The notes under the pieces: model-generated | Databases searched by the model: none | Told to the model about the DNA's origin: nothing | The model's input: the letters and a program-made list of their open reading frames with translations, nothing else | Program-made: the position numbers and the translations under genes | Part shown: in pieces, positions 1 through 11,164 of the stretch | Position numbering within the stretch: the stretch's first letter is position 1 | Layout of the letters: every line of letters begins with the position of its first letter | Assembly (NCBI RefSeq): GCF_010389155.1 | Contig: NC_057764.1 | Span: 36,774,275-36,838,274, forward strand | Length of the DNA stretch: 64,000 bases | From: Erigeron canadensis | Taxonomy: Eukaryota; Streptophyta; Magnoliopsida; Asterales; Asteraceae | Reading direction: 5' to 3'

Positions 1-364
1 AAAGGTATACTATTTCTTTCCTCTTTTTTAGTTATGATGTAACAAAGTAACCTGTTATAGCAGGTAAGCTAGTAACATGAAACTGACTTTTGATGATATG
101 GCCTGCCACATCACCATTCTTGTTACATACCAATGACTACAGTAACAATACTCAATCCTGCCTAGCGGGGTGTTACATACATTGCTAGCAAAAAAAAAAA
201 AAAAAGTTCATTACATACGATAACATTTTTTGGATATTCAAATAGACGACAACCCTAAACAATTCAAGTCAAACCGTCTAAGGCCAATATAAATTAAGCA
301 CACCAACTAATCCAAACGAACTCGAACAAAAATATAAAAAGGTTAAAATAATTATGAGCATTAC
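1..364 (-). other. Intron of the protease gene, no coding signal
   Basis: I looked on the minus strand for the next protease exon (the KGHVWIQGDN-type segment) and did not find it. The stretch is AT-rich with a poly(A) run at 190-205. It is best read as part of the second intron, continuing past the window edge. Confidence 0.55.
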
Positions 365-806
365 CACAAGAGTATGGGATCTATCACCGCGGTTCGGATT
401 AACCAAAAAGGAAACGCTTTGGCCTTCCATTGCCAATATTCTTTTAGTTATCATTTTTCTTGGGTTTTCAGGGGATTGTACTAACACAACATCACCCGGT
501 CCCACTTTCCCTATCCTATGTGATATAAATTCCGACAGTACAACATCCCCTGTTAAATTTAAGGTTGGCAACATACTTGGTCCATATACCTGCACAAAAC
601 CCCCCACCACAATATTACAACCTATACATATACATACACACATATGTATACATACATATAGATAATGTATTACAACTTACAAGGGTTGGGGAAAAGATGT
701 AAGTATTGGTGACGTGGAGTAAGCAAAGGAATTTGGCGAAAATGGCAGCTCGATTTATTGATTCTTTAGCAAGACCACTGAATCTGCCCAACCATAATAA
801 GCTCAT
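365..806 (-). CDS. IMP1: Mitochondrial inner membrane protease subunit 1 (partial, 5' two exons)
   Basis: Serine peptidase of the S26 signal-peptidase family, which cleaves sorting signals of proteins reaching the mitochondrial intermembrane space. Exon 1 is 681-806 (42 codons, ending SPTL before a GTAAGT donor). Exon 2 is 365-589 (75 codons), starting after TTTTGTGCAG, and both junctions are phase 0. The joined frame reads SPTL|VYGPSMLPTLN. The Ser of GPSM (about residue 47) is the expected catalytic serine, and the Lys of ITKRIL (about residue 91) is the catalytic lysine. Exon 1 carries the membrane-anchor region (AKFLCLLHV). A good donor (GTAATG) lies below 365. The remaining exons, with the conserved GD-N region, are not found in 1-364 and must lie outside the window. 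The promoter has to fit within the roughly 400 bases up to the bHLH stop codon. Family identity is firm. IMP1 rather than IMP2 rests on the sequence around the catalytic serine. Confidence 0.88.
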
Positions 807-1207
807 TTTTGTGTTGTGTTATATAAGATTTTGGGGAAGAACAGGATATAATGATGTTTTTTTTATTTATTTTATGTATTAATCAAAATAATAATATTGT
901 TTTCTTGTTATCCAATTCAATTTGGGGTTTTTAGCAGAAGTTTCAATTTCGACACTCTAGGATTAAGTTGTTATTTTGTGTGTGTATACCTTGTGTTTTT
1001 GATTTGTGTAGTTTTAGTCCTTTTAACTTTTGGGATTAATCAAATCGGAAAATAATATGGAAAATTTGTTAGAACAAGTATTTGCATCACATCATTTTTG
1101 CGAACAATTACAAAAACTGTGATAAAAATACAATAACAACATCAATGATCCTAACTAATCTACTATGAACCCAAGAATGATCAAATTTGTTAAAATTCTT
1201 GGTCTCT
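807..1207. other. Spacer between bHLH stop and protease start
   Basis: About 400 bases hold both the 3' UTR of the upstream bHLH gene and the promoter of the protease gene, since both are read on the minus strand. A TATATAA-like string at 819-827 is too close to the protease start codon to be a convincing TATA box. No other structure was recognised. Confidence 0.4.
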
Positions 1208-2150
1208 TTATTCCTCATGAGAATCGGCTAAGGTTTTCGCAAGCGTCTGAGACACAATGCACTTTTCCGCAACGTATAGCTTCTCTTGCACCGATGGGTC
1301 TTTTATCATCGCTTGTAGTTCTTCATCGAGTTCCTGCAAGTAAAGTGCGTTTATACATCTAAAGGTTTTGTATCAAGTACTTTTTCAGGCCCCAAATTTC
1401 TGAATGAGATAATGAGTAATAATTAATTACCAGAGAAGACGACATGAGTTGCAAAACACCAACTTGAGCTTGCAAGAACCTGATATACTTATAAGCAGCT
1501 TGAAACATTTCAGCCGTGGTCATTTTATGTCCACCGGGCACAAGCTTTCCAAGCTCCGACGTCTTGCTACTTATCTTCCTGCGCCTCACTCTTGCTGCCA
1601 TACTTTGCGCTGATAACCTCTTAGAACCATTACCGTTACCCTTGCCAATGTAGTCGTGCTCCTTCATTTGTACGTCTTGATCAATAAAAACATTAGGACA
1701 CGCGTTACCAAAATCATAGAAATCGGGTTGCATTTGCTCCATAGGAAACATATCATAAACTAGTGGATATGAATAATGAGAAGTCAAAGACTGATATGAG
1801 TTATACTCTGGCTGTGTTTGTTCAATGTGGGTGGCCATTGGAAAGAAGTACGGATCATGAGGATCAGATACAAAGGGCAGATTCGGATAATAATATTGTT
1901 GAGCAATAGTTGGTAATGAAGAAAGTGGATTATTGTTGTTATTATTATAAGATAATGTTGGGAAATTGATTGAGTTATGAAATGGGAGGTTATTGTTGGT
2001 GGTGGTGATGGCGTTGTTGAAAGTTGAAAAGTGAAGATTGTTGTCATGAAACGGTAAGAAATACGGTGGCGGAAGGACGTCGGTGTCGTTGTTGTGGTGT
2101 TGATAGAATGTTGTTGGCCAGTTGTTCGAGTTGAAGCTGAGAGCAACCAT
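1208..2150 (-). CDS. bHLH transcription factor, bHLH52/53-like
   Basis: Two exons, 1431-2150 (240 codons) and 1208-1333 (41 codons plus stop), phase 0, donor CTG|GTAATT and acceptor TTGCAG|GAA, giving 281 residues. Residues 1-170 are a low-complexity Asn/Tyr/Pro/His-rich region without a known domain. The bHLH lies at about 179-236: basic part SMAARVRRRKISSKT, then helix-loop-helix LGKLVPGGHKMTTAEMFQAA and YKYIRFLQAQVGVLQLM. Exon 2 encodes a conserved-looking C-terminal tail (KDPSVQEKLYVAEKCIVSQ). The PGGHKMTTAEMFQAAYKYI core matches my memory of Arabidopsis bHLH52/bHLH53. The Glu that most E-box-binding bHLHs have in the basic region is Val (about residue 188), so DNA-site choice may be non-canonical. 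The protein should act in the nucleus as a dimer. Target genes cannot be told from the sequence. Confidence 0.9.
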
Positions 2151-2218
2151 TGTGAATGACTAAATTAAGGAAATCAAAGAGATGGAAGTTGAATGATATT
2201 AGACCTATGTTTGCTTCT

Positions 2219-2228
2219 TATATATATA
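2219..2228 (-). promoter_or_regulatory. Probable TATA box of the bHLH gene
   Basis: On the minus strand the sequence reads TATATATAAGAAG about 70 bases upstream of the bHLH start codon. That leaves room for a 35-45 base 5' UTR, a normal plant arrangement. Confidence 0.5.
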
Positions 2229-3006
2229 GAAACATGGAATGGATTATAACCGTGGGGGAAAAGGTCAATAGGTGATTAACTGATCCCTTATTATTAGGAG
2301 AAGATTAAGGGGATTATTATTTTACACCTAGACAAATAATAACCTCTTGGGTAAGTGGTAAATACATATTTCAGGGTGTTTTTTACTTCATTTTGGCTGT
2401 GTTATTGTGACTAAATGTACCATTTATATATTTATTAATAATAAAGACTTTCAAAATAAACCAGTTTCAGAAGTTACTGTATATGCATTAAAACTACACT
2501 TTGAGCTCGTTTGACCCGCTAGGAAAAAAAGATGACCCGAAATGACCCATGAGTCGTAGAAGGCTGAACATGCCATCAAGTTTGATCAAAACCCCAATGT
2601 TACCAGTGTAGAAAAAACTCAATCTGAAAAGTATCTAAAAATGCAATAAGAAATGGTCGCCTTGTTCCTCACTATATATACAGCCAAATTTTCACAATTA
2701 TATAGAAGTTCTATGAACCATGAAAGTGAAAAACACTTAAAATTATGATCGATCATATTTAAAGAATATAACTAGTATACAACACCCATGAATGTTTATT
2801 TCCTTTTTTCCAACTATATGAATTTCCTATAATTCTATAATGTTTTACAGAAGCCGATCCAGAACGAAGGACACCTTATAACCTCCAAGAAGCAAGAGTG
2901 TTTCTTGACAGATTCAAGGACAACAGATTAAATGCATCATACTGAACCCCGCAGTTTTTTAATGATAGGAGTTAGTCATTGTCCCAGTTCAAAACCATCA
3001 ACAATT
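2229..3006. other. Intergenic: bHLH promoter and SPS 3' UTR
   Basis: AT-rich DNA without a convincing coding frame on either strand. The part nearest 3006 should be the 3' UTR of the solanesyl diphosphate synthase gene, and the part nearest 2229 the bHLH promoter. No repeat with clear ends was seen. Confidence 0.4.
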
Positions 3007-5887
3007 TTAGTCAATACGCTCGAGATTGAACTTCACCATCCCCTCAAGGGCTAACCGAAATGCGCTCTGAGGAAGGCATTGAAGACACTGGATTGCCATA
3101 TCAGCTTTCTGTTTAGCTAAACTCTGTGCTCTTTCAATCGCACCACTATTCATCACCAACTGAATAGCTTCATCAAGGGATCCCGTTTCACAAAATTCTG
3201 ACTCGATGATGTCTCTCAGCTTTGGCTCCTTTTCAAGAGCAAAAATAACAGGTGCAGTCAGGTTTCCTTTAGCCAGGTCACTGCCAGCGGGCTTTCCCAG
3301 TTGCTCGGCTGACTGTGTGAAATCCAATATGTCATCGACAACCTGGAACGAAAGACCAAGATTCTTGCCATATTGATACATCTGCTCGCTGACATCTTTG
3401 TCAACACCACTAAAGATTGCTGCTCCTTTTGTGCTAGCAGCGATTAATGAAGCTGTCTTATAGTAGCTTTTGATCAGATATTCATCAAGTTCAACATCAC
3501 AATCAAACAAACTTGACGCCTGCTTGATTTCACCGCTTGCAAAATCTTTAATAACCTGTAAAAGCACAAGTCTTAGCTCTCCATTTTGGTTTATTTTTTA
3601 ATGGTTTCAATCCTTTTGAAGTATGAAAAATGCAATGACATACCTGGCTAATAAGCTTTATAACCTCAAGATTTTCAAGATTTGCTAGGTACCATGATGA
3701 TTGTGCAAACATAAAATCACCAGCTAGAACAGCCACTCGTGTACCGTACAGCTGATGGACGGTTTCTTTCCCTGCATACACAAAGATAAGTGTTAACTTT
3801 TACTAAGGGATCAGGCAAGATGACTTTCATTTGAAAGCTCACAAACTAAAGGTGCTTGGAATTGGATGTGTGTTTGAATTCCGTTCAAATCTGTAGAAGT
3901 GAAGCTTAAATTTGTAACACTCATATACTAGAATCTGGCAAACTCCTAGTTATTAGATAAAGTAGCAAAAAAATGACCCAAAAGATATTATGGTGAAACC
4001 GATTATCTATCCTTAAATGATCTGATTTGTTGTACCTCGTATGAATCTATAAGATCTAGTTTACCCTTGAATATTTCTAGTTTACCCAAAACTGATATTC
4101 TGATTTCTGACTCTTGAACAGACAGATACTTGGAGATAAATATCGTTCATCAGTTCCCAAAAGTAAATCCAAACACCCTCCCTTAAGTGCAAGATGGGCA
4201 TTGGCACCGTCATTGTGCTAACTATAACTTTTCCAGGTATTTTATTTCTTATTACCCTTAAGTTACAAAAACATCATCTAATGATATCTACATACTCAGA
4301 AGACTTTACCTCTTCTCATGTCACTTTCATCCAAAACATCATCATGTATTAAGCTGGCAGTGTGGATCATCTCAATGATCTCCGCCAAACGCCTATGTTC
4401 TCTTGTAAGTTCCCTGATTCGCAAAAAAAGAACTTACTACATATTTACAACTATATAAAACCATTGAGGGATTAAAAGAAAGAAAAATATGATACTCACT
4501 CTAAACCCATAAGGGCTGATGTGGCTCTTGACACTAAGAAAACCAAAGCTGGTCTCATTCTCTTCCCACCAGCACTAAATATCTGTTCAGCGGCAGACAT
4601 CAAAACTGGGTTTTCCGCACCAACAATCTACAACACCAAAAACATATTAGTAATTTAAGAATATTTTAAAAAATACCAAAAAAAACAAAGATCAGTAGCG
4701 GCCGAAATATCTGTAACGTGTGACCAATGATGTCTAGCAAAATTAGAGCCAGAAAACCATCGCAGAGGGTGCAAAGTTTACAAATTGATTACTTACTTTA
4801 AGATCTCATACTAAAATCTTTCAAAAAAAAAAGAATGTCAAAAGGTTGGAGGTGGGGTTGTTCATGATCAAACTCCCCTCAAAACTGTTGTCTATTCTAT
4901 TTCAAATCATTGTGCCACAAAAGTGGTCTATTGACCTTTGAGTCAAATTCAAAAACAATCTTTAGTAACCCGTTCTTACGTAGTATTTGCTTACTAGTCA
5001 CAACACACTGTTCCCGACTCCCGCCATATCAGTTATTACAAACATTTAATTCTAATACAAAATCACAAGCCTCGATCTTAAATCACCTTAAGCTAATAAA
5101 TTTCACTCAAACATGTCAAGATAAATTCAAACAGATACTAATCACTCTTGCCCTGTTTGTTATCAAGGTGATTCATTAACAAAGAAGTTATGTTTTCAAG
5201 TCCCATTCAGAACAAATGTGCCGAAACAGTTAGTCAATATCTGTCTATCAGAATATATATAAAAAAAAATGTACTAAGATGAAAACAACATATAACTCAC
5301 AGATTGTAGATTCTTGTTCAATGTTAAAAGGTCATCAGAAACAACTTCAAACAAATCAGTTGTACTTTCTTTCTTCTCACTTAATACGGTTGGAGGCCCT
5401 GGTACATCCCCTATTCATAATAACAAATAAATCAAATCACTAAACTAAATCACAAAGTACCACAAATTTTAATAAAACAGCATACTGCTAACCATAATCA
5501 CAATATAGAAAAAAAGGATGGTTATGTTGTTATGTACAATATAACCTTACAACTACTGTTAACAGAACCACAGCTCATTAGCAGAATAAAAAAAAAAGGA
5601 AGCAAAATAAAATGAGTAGTACCATTAACTAAAGTCCCAGGAGCTTCAGTTGAAAACACTTTACACTTTGCAATGTTACCATCACGCCGGAAACACACCA
5701 ATCTCCGGCCACCGCCATTAGCACCAGCACCGCCACAATATCCTCTACCAACAGTCCGGATCATTTTTCTTGCATAATTTCTCTTAGAAAGCCAATTAAA
5801 AGAACACCCACAAGCATTATTGAAATCAAGAAAACCAGCTGCTGCTCTACTAAATTCAAGATTATGGCATGTAGCCGGCATCATCAT
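3007..5887 (-). CDS. SPS: Solanesyl (all-trans-nonaprenyl) diphosphate synthase, plastid type
   Basis: Trans-prenyltransferase that elongates an allylic diphosphate with isopentenyl diphosphate to the C45 side chain used for plastoquinone. Six exons: 5623-5887, 5301-5410, 4500-4627, 4310-4413, 3644-3771 and 3007-3555. All junctions are in frame, giving 427 residues. The first ~88 residues are a poorly conserved, basic, Ser-rich leader typical of a plastid transit peptide. The IPP-binding GGKRMRP is in exon 3. The first Asp-rich motif is DDVLD (about 192-196) within [16 protein letters not shown]. The second is DDILD (about 319-323), followed by [15 protein letters not shown]. The C-terminus NLERID agrees with Arabidopsis SPS1/SPS2 as I remember it. 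Exons 3-6 are nearly identical in length and content to those genes. The product could also have a share in ubiquinone synthesis if dually targeted. The start was chosen as the first of three Met codons. Confidence 0.95.
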
Positions 5888-6592
5888 ATATATTTATCCC
5901 CAAGATCAAAGCTTTTTTCAATAAAACTTAAAACCCACCTCACAAAACCTCTTTATTTCAATATAAGCAAATACCCACAATACAAATTCCCATTTATTTT
6001 TAAAAGAATTATATTTCAAGAAACAATGTGAAATGAGAGGAGTAAAATGAAATGAAATGAAATAGTTAAGAGGGGGCTTTGCAAAACTGTAATCTTGTTA
6101 GAATAGATATAGGGAAGTTTTAGTGGATCCAGAAAGTCCACATAGTTTAATGAATAGAAATGAAAATGGTTTTTTTTTCTTATTTAAAAAACTTGGTATT
6201 TCTTTACTTGGAAAGTTTAGTTGCCACAAAATTGAGAGGGATTTGAAAAAGAGTGATTGTTTGTGGGGTGTGTATATATATTTTGTTAAGGGGGGTGTTG
6301 TATTTGGTATATGTAAAGAGAGTTTTGGGAGAAAAGGGTCAACCTTATCTATGGCTTAAAATTGTGTGTGTGGCATTGCAGTTGGTGGCCAATTGAGAAA
6401 CGTTCATGAGTTGTGTGATGTTGGGCAAAACCTTTTTTTTTTCTCCTTATTTTTCTGTAATTTGTACATGTTGTTTTTCTTTTTTGCAATTTTTTTTTAA
6501 AAAAAAGAAGAAGCTATATTCACATAAGAGTAATCACATTATATACTGCATTAGTATTATTTTACTATATCATATAAGGTTATGATCATTTA
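5888..6592. other. SPS promoter region
   Basis: Upstream of the minus-strand SPS gene. A short plus-strand open frame at 6123-6359 has no recognisable product. Oligo-T/A runs occur near 6430-6510. No clear TATA box at a plausible distance was identified. Confidence 0.35.
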
Positions 6593-6880
6593 AAAACTAA
6601 AATTTTCGTGAAAACTAGAAAACTAACCAAAACACACTGTGATCTGAATAAAATACACTCTGTGTTAAGTTTATATCAAAGCGTATTTGAATAATTTTCT
6701 GATTTTCGGGCAATAATAAAAAAACACTGTGATTTAAAACGTAATACAATGTGTTTTTAGATTATACAATAAAAACACATTGTATTTTTAAAAAACACAA
6801 TTAATACACATTGTGTTAAATTCAGATCACAATGTGTTTTCGCCAGTTTTTTTAGTTTTCACGGAAATTTTAATTTCGAA
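6593..6880. mobile_element. MITE with ~55-bp terminal inverted repeats
   Basis: The left arm from about 6595 reads CTAAAATTTTCGTGAAAAC and continues through AACACACTGTGATCTGAA. The right arm (ending about 6878) read in reverse gives TTAAAATTTCCGTGAAAAC and AACACATTGTGATCTGAA. The arms match over roughly 55 bases with few mismatches, and the centre is also built from AACACAnTGTGTT motifs. No coding capacity. I could not fix a target duplication, so the superfamily is open. Confidence 0.7.
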
Positions 6881-8248
6881 ATTTACATTTTACATATCAT
6901 ATATGGTGTGTTTTTAGAGCTAAGTCTCAAGTTTTATTCTCTTTATGTAAACATTACCATTATCGTTGATATAACCCACATCATCAATGATTCGATAGAA
7001 TTATGAAGATATATGAGAAGAAAAAAAAAAAAGTTGTCATTTTTTGGACAATGCCAGCAAGATAAATCTTACTGATTTATCTATTTAATCTTGTGTATAT
7101 ATTGTATGTATTGTATATCATAAAATTTGTATCTATATTAAGGAAATTTACTATGCATAGAAAGTTTTTACCTTACAAGATAAAACAACCCTCCATTTAG
7201 AATTTGTTTTGCATAAAAAAACAGATAAATTATGAGCACCATTGTTTTTTATTAAGAAAACTAGCTAATATCACATTATAGAATTGTTAAAAAGAGGCAT
7301 GATATTTTTGTGAACACTATGGTACTTTATGCATTTACGAACATGGTACCCGTGTAATGCGGCTGCAATGGTGGGGAAGGCGGTCTAGTGGTGTCGGTGA
7401 TGGTATCTATTCGTGATGCTGGCGGTGTCAAGTGGTGTAGGTTGATATAATTGTGATAGTGGAAATTTTCAGAAGATAAGGACTTAAAGTGTTAATTATT
7501 AAAATAGAGGTTTAGATTGTAAATTAATTTATTAAAGGCTATATATAAAAAGTTAAGGGCAATTCTGATAACTAAAATGTAGAATTACCTAAAATAGAAA
7601 TGGGGCTTTTTCTTTATAATAAGGGAATATAGATAAGGGTTATATATAAAAAGTTAAGGTCAATTCTGGTAATTCAAATGTAGAATTACCTAGAATAGAA
7701 ATGGGCCTTTTTTTTTTAAAGAAATATAGATATAGATATAACATGTACAAGTTTTAAATGCATGTATCGATGTATGGACAAAATTAACAATTTAGATATG
7801 AAAATGATATATTTATATAATTATTAAAACAGTAGTTAACCGAATGATTTTAAAGCATCCTCAAATTAAAACTATCTTATAACATTGCCACATAAGCTTT
7901 AATCCTATATGGCATTTTTATAAATTTTTTGCCATTAATTTAATTATAAAAAAAATGAAATAAAACTAAAAACTCAAGAGATATTATTTAACGTTGGACG
8001 GTATTTTTCTTTAACAAATATTTGGTTTCCTACCTTGCTCTAATTATACTAACATTAATTTAATATTAATCATATAATGAATTAAATATTACCTACCGAA
8101 AAAAACACATTAGTGTTCATCGAATACAATATATATAGGATTTAAAGGTTCTAAAGTTATCTTTTCATCTCATATTTCTTCAGCTACTCAATGCTTAAAT
8201 TCTTTTAATTATACTATCTAAATATACTAAATTAAATAAAAACCATAT
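6881..8248. other. Intergenic with a Helitron-like/MITE-like repeat at 7335-7735
   Basis: Mostly AT-rich DNA. At about 7340 a motif GGTACCCGTGTAATGCGGC opens a repeat related to ones near 52500 and (reversed) 43830. At 7540-7735 two ~98-base stretches sharing TATATATAAAAAGTTAAGG, TGTAGAATTACCTA and AGAAATGGG follow each other as an imperfect tandem duplication. No gene seen. Confidence 0.45.
7335..7735. mobile_element. Non-autonomous element, GGTACCCGnGTAATGCG family, copy A
   Basis: Shares the opening GCATGGTACCC..GTAATGCG, then GGTGTCGGTGATGGT, and the closing GGGAATATAGAT with the copy at about 52495-52690; a reversed copy ends near 43850. Such GC-rich hairpin-forming ends resemble Helitron 3' termini, but the typical CTAG end is not clear here, so the class is an inference. 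Confidence 0.45.
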
Positions 8249-8385
8249 AGCCAGTTCCACTTTAGTGGGCTGGTGAGGCATTATGCCTCTGGTGGTGCGA
8301 ACGAAGGTTCGAGCTCCATAAGGAGCAATTGGTGTATTAGATTTAGAATAGGTAGGTTTAGCCGTTCAAAAAAATAAAAAGTAAA
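8249..8385 (+). mobile_element. tRNA-derived SINE-like retroposon
   Basis: A box-A-like TAGTGGGCTGG at 8273-8283 is followed by the box-B-like GGTTCGAGCTCC at 8306-8317, and the stretch ends in GCCGTTCAAAAAAATAAAA. This is the layout of a tRNA-derived SINE with an A-rich tail. The boxes are rather close together, so it could be a degenerate copy. Confidence 0.5.
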
Positions 8386-9477
8386 ATAAAATAAAAACTA
8401 TATATACATAAAGTTTTAAGAAAATAAAAATAAAAAATCAAATCCTATATCAAGATATAACACATATAGCTTACAATCTATTCTAATATTTATATTATAT
8501 CAAGATATATTTTTAAAAATCATAATTTTCACAACTAAATTGAACATATTATGTTTATTGATTACTTTTTGTTCATGTCATTTTTTGTTTATAGATATAA
8601 CTAAACAACATGAACAACTTTTTTAAACAACCGCACATCGTGCGGATAAAAGACCTAATGAAAGTATATATCTTTAACAATATCAGTTATTAACGTGTTT
8701 TGTTTTGAAAGCATCTTCGGGTTTTTTCCCCGAACGAAATGAGGCTATCATCACACCGCTTGCCACTGGAAGAGTATGTGGTGACTGGTGAGTTTGGACA
8801 AAATGACGTTGTGTACTTGTGTGTTATTAATTTATTTTGAGCTATTATATGAGGTATTATTGAATATTATTATGTCAGTTTTTATTTAGTGTGACTTAAC
8901 GTGACAAATGAGATCGTTATAATCATTTTGGATGCTAAACATTCTCCCATGAAAAAAGTTGGTAAAAACTTTTAAAACAAGATCCTTCTCTAAATCTCAC
9001 ACTTAAGCTAGTTAAGTTTTCAAAGTCAAATGGTCATTTATTGAGCCAGGACCATCAACGCATATGAGTACTGATGATTATTTTTTCTAATCGAGTAAAT
9101 CTTCTTTTCTTTTTTTCTTTAAATCAGTCGCCTTGAGGATGTTCAAAATGTATCTTATGCTATAAACTTATAATTACTTTATCTTTAAAATACGGAGTAC
9201 TATTTTCTCTTTATAAGTTGAAAATGACATTTCTGATGTACATAGTTTTGTACTTCTAAATGTGTGTTGACGTGTTGATTTATGGACTATCACTCTACTT
9301 TTCTTTTTCTAAGGGCGCTATAAATTTACACAACATGTACATATTGTTAGAAAAGAGTTGTAAGGAGGACGATTTATAAAAGTGACATTGTTTGCTTTAA
9401 AAACTTTGTTTTAAAGTGCATCCAGATATCATGAACTCAGGTCAACTACTAAATCATCATTATTATTTTTTATATTT

Positions 9478-9616
9478 TATAATATAATTCACATGAAATA
9501 TCATTCCCTTTTTTTAATTCTTTTCAAGGACTTGAATTCATGATTAATGCACATGTTATTTCACGGTGTAACTAAATGTATAGAGGTAAATGATATTTCA
9601 TGTGAATTATATTATA
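9478..9616. repeat. Inverted repeat with ~28-bp arms (MITE-like)
   Basis: The left arm (9478-9505) ATAATTCACATGAAATATCA is complemented by the right arm TGATATTTCATGTGAATTAT (to 9616), with about 83 bases between. Small, non-coding, consistent with a foldback element. Target duplication not determined. Confidence 0.55.
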
Positions 9617-10131
9617 TGACTTATAGCTCTTTTAAATTAAGTTCAATACAATGATTATAATTTAGTACTGTAATAATTTAGTAACTAAACGTATACAGCT
9701 TGAAAGTTCCTTCTTGCCTCAGGAGCCAAAAGGAATGCGCCTGGAGATTAAACCAACCTGCCAAGGGTTGTGAGGCTGGACCATGTCAATACAATGATTT
9801 AGTATTATGCGTCCAAAGATCATGAAATATCATCCTAAGCTCTTTTAAAGCTTATTGAAGTGGATCACAACTTTCTTAAAGCTTTATTAATCAAAAAATG
9901 TTCAATATGCTGTAACTACAAATTTAAAGGCGTCCATCCTTTGTTTGATTGTCATAATGACGTGTATGTAACTGATTTGAAAAAATTCACCAGGCTAAAA
10001 TTAGTATTAAAAAATTAAAATAAAATATATACTAGTATAAGTTATCACAAGTTTCACCACTCTAATAGTGAGAGTGATGACACATTCACAAATCACAATA
10101 ACATTCGTCATATATAACAATTATTATTGGT

Positions 10132-10295
10132 GGGTTTTACTTCCAATTTAACGTTGTACCTTCTGTAACGGTTAAATTGGTGAGTTTTCGCTCCCTTGTG
10201 GTCCCTGACTTCGTGGATCGGTCGCTAGTGACTGCTCGTCTGTATGGATGTAACGGCTAGCCGTTCCATGACACGAACATTAAAAAAAAAAAAAA
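10132..10295 (+). repeat. Poly(A)-tailed retroposon-like segment
   Basis: A moderately GC-rich block ending GACACGAACATT and then 14 A residues (10282-10295) stands out from its AT-rich surroundings. It resembles the 3' end of a LINE or SINE. The 5' limit is a guess, and no coding remains are visible. Confidence 0.35.
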
Positions 10296-10848
10296 CAATT
10301 ATTATTACTTTGGACAGTTGTATAATGTATTTGTACATTAATGATTGTTGGTTTGAAAAACTGTTTGTGAATGTAATAATTGGGCCTGTCCACTCCACTA
10401 GCTAATAAAAAGATTAGTCACTCATTGAGAGCTAACGAAGATTATATTACTTGGCCCATTTCAAAACTAATATTACGTATAACTAATTACATGGTTATAT
10501 ACTAGTTAACTATAACTCACCAAAGATACACACACACACAAATATGTACGAGTATATGATTGTGAGATTATCTATCACATGACTCGGAAGATTAATGATA
10601 ACGCAGCTCAACAAGATATTTGCATTGATCTCAATATATACAGGCAAAAAGGGCGCGCGTAGAGTCAAGAAAGATACCAGCCATTAGAAACTAATGAAAA
10701 CCTATCATGGAAATGTCACATTTGGGATACCCGTGCACCAAACTATATAACTACGTAGATTTCAAACACGCAGTAAAGGTCTTCTTGTAATTCTGCAGTT
10801 TCAAGAATTAACATTAGTTTGCATACAAAACCTAGGGGGATAGAAAAA

Positions 10849-11164
10849 GGGTTTAGTGCGACGGAATGCAACTAACTATGCCCAAAAAGTTATAGTGTGC
10901 ACAAACTAACATTTTTGTTTATTGTATGCATAAACTTGGTAAAAATGTTTATATCATGTAACTTTTTGTGACCGACCAATCAAAACCTTACACGTGGCCT
11001 GTTGAAAAAAAAAAATTTTGCACGTGGCAACTCATATGGGCTGCCACGTATACACATTGCATGATTTGAAATTTTTTATTAAGTTTATGCATACAATAAA
11101 CAAAAATGTTAGTGCACACTATAACTTTTGGGCATAGTTTGTTTCATTCCGGCGCACTAAACCC
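10849..11164. mobile_element. Mutator-like MITE with 9-bp target duplication, inside SH2 gene 3' end
   Basis: A 316-bp element with terminal inverted repeats of about 90 bases. The left end is GGGTTTAGTGCGACGGAATG; the right end, reversed, is GGGTTTAGTGCGCCGGAATG. The arms run on through ACTATGCCCAAAA, AGTTATAGTGTGCAC and CATTTTTGTTTATTGTATGC. It is flanked by a perfect 9-base direct repeat ATAGAAAAA at 10840-10848 and 11165-11173. Long inverted repeats with a 9-bp duplication are the mark of Mutator (MULE) elements. There is no coding capacity. Its right arm provides the last codons and stop of the neighbouring SH2 gene. Confidence 0.9.

Larger units (their letters stand above)
8386..10839. 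other. Long intergenic stretch with repeat debris
   Basis: No gene found. It holds an inverted repeat at 9478-9616, a poly(A)-tailed retroposon-like stretch ending at 10295, and otherwise AT-rich unique-looking DNA. The stretch just above 10839 would have been the original downstream flank of the SH2 gene before a MITE inserted. Confidence 0.4.

Noticed and set aside
819..827. TATATAA-like string as TATA box of the protease gene
   Set aside because: Only about 13 bases from the start codon, too close for a plant core promoter.
6123..6359. Plus-strand 78-codon frame upstream of SPS
   Set aside because: No recognisable domain, lies in the SPS promoter, and its composition matches non-coding surroundings.
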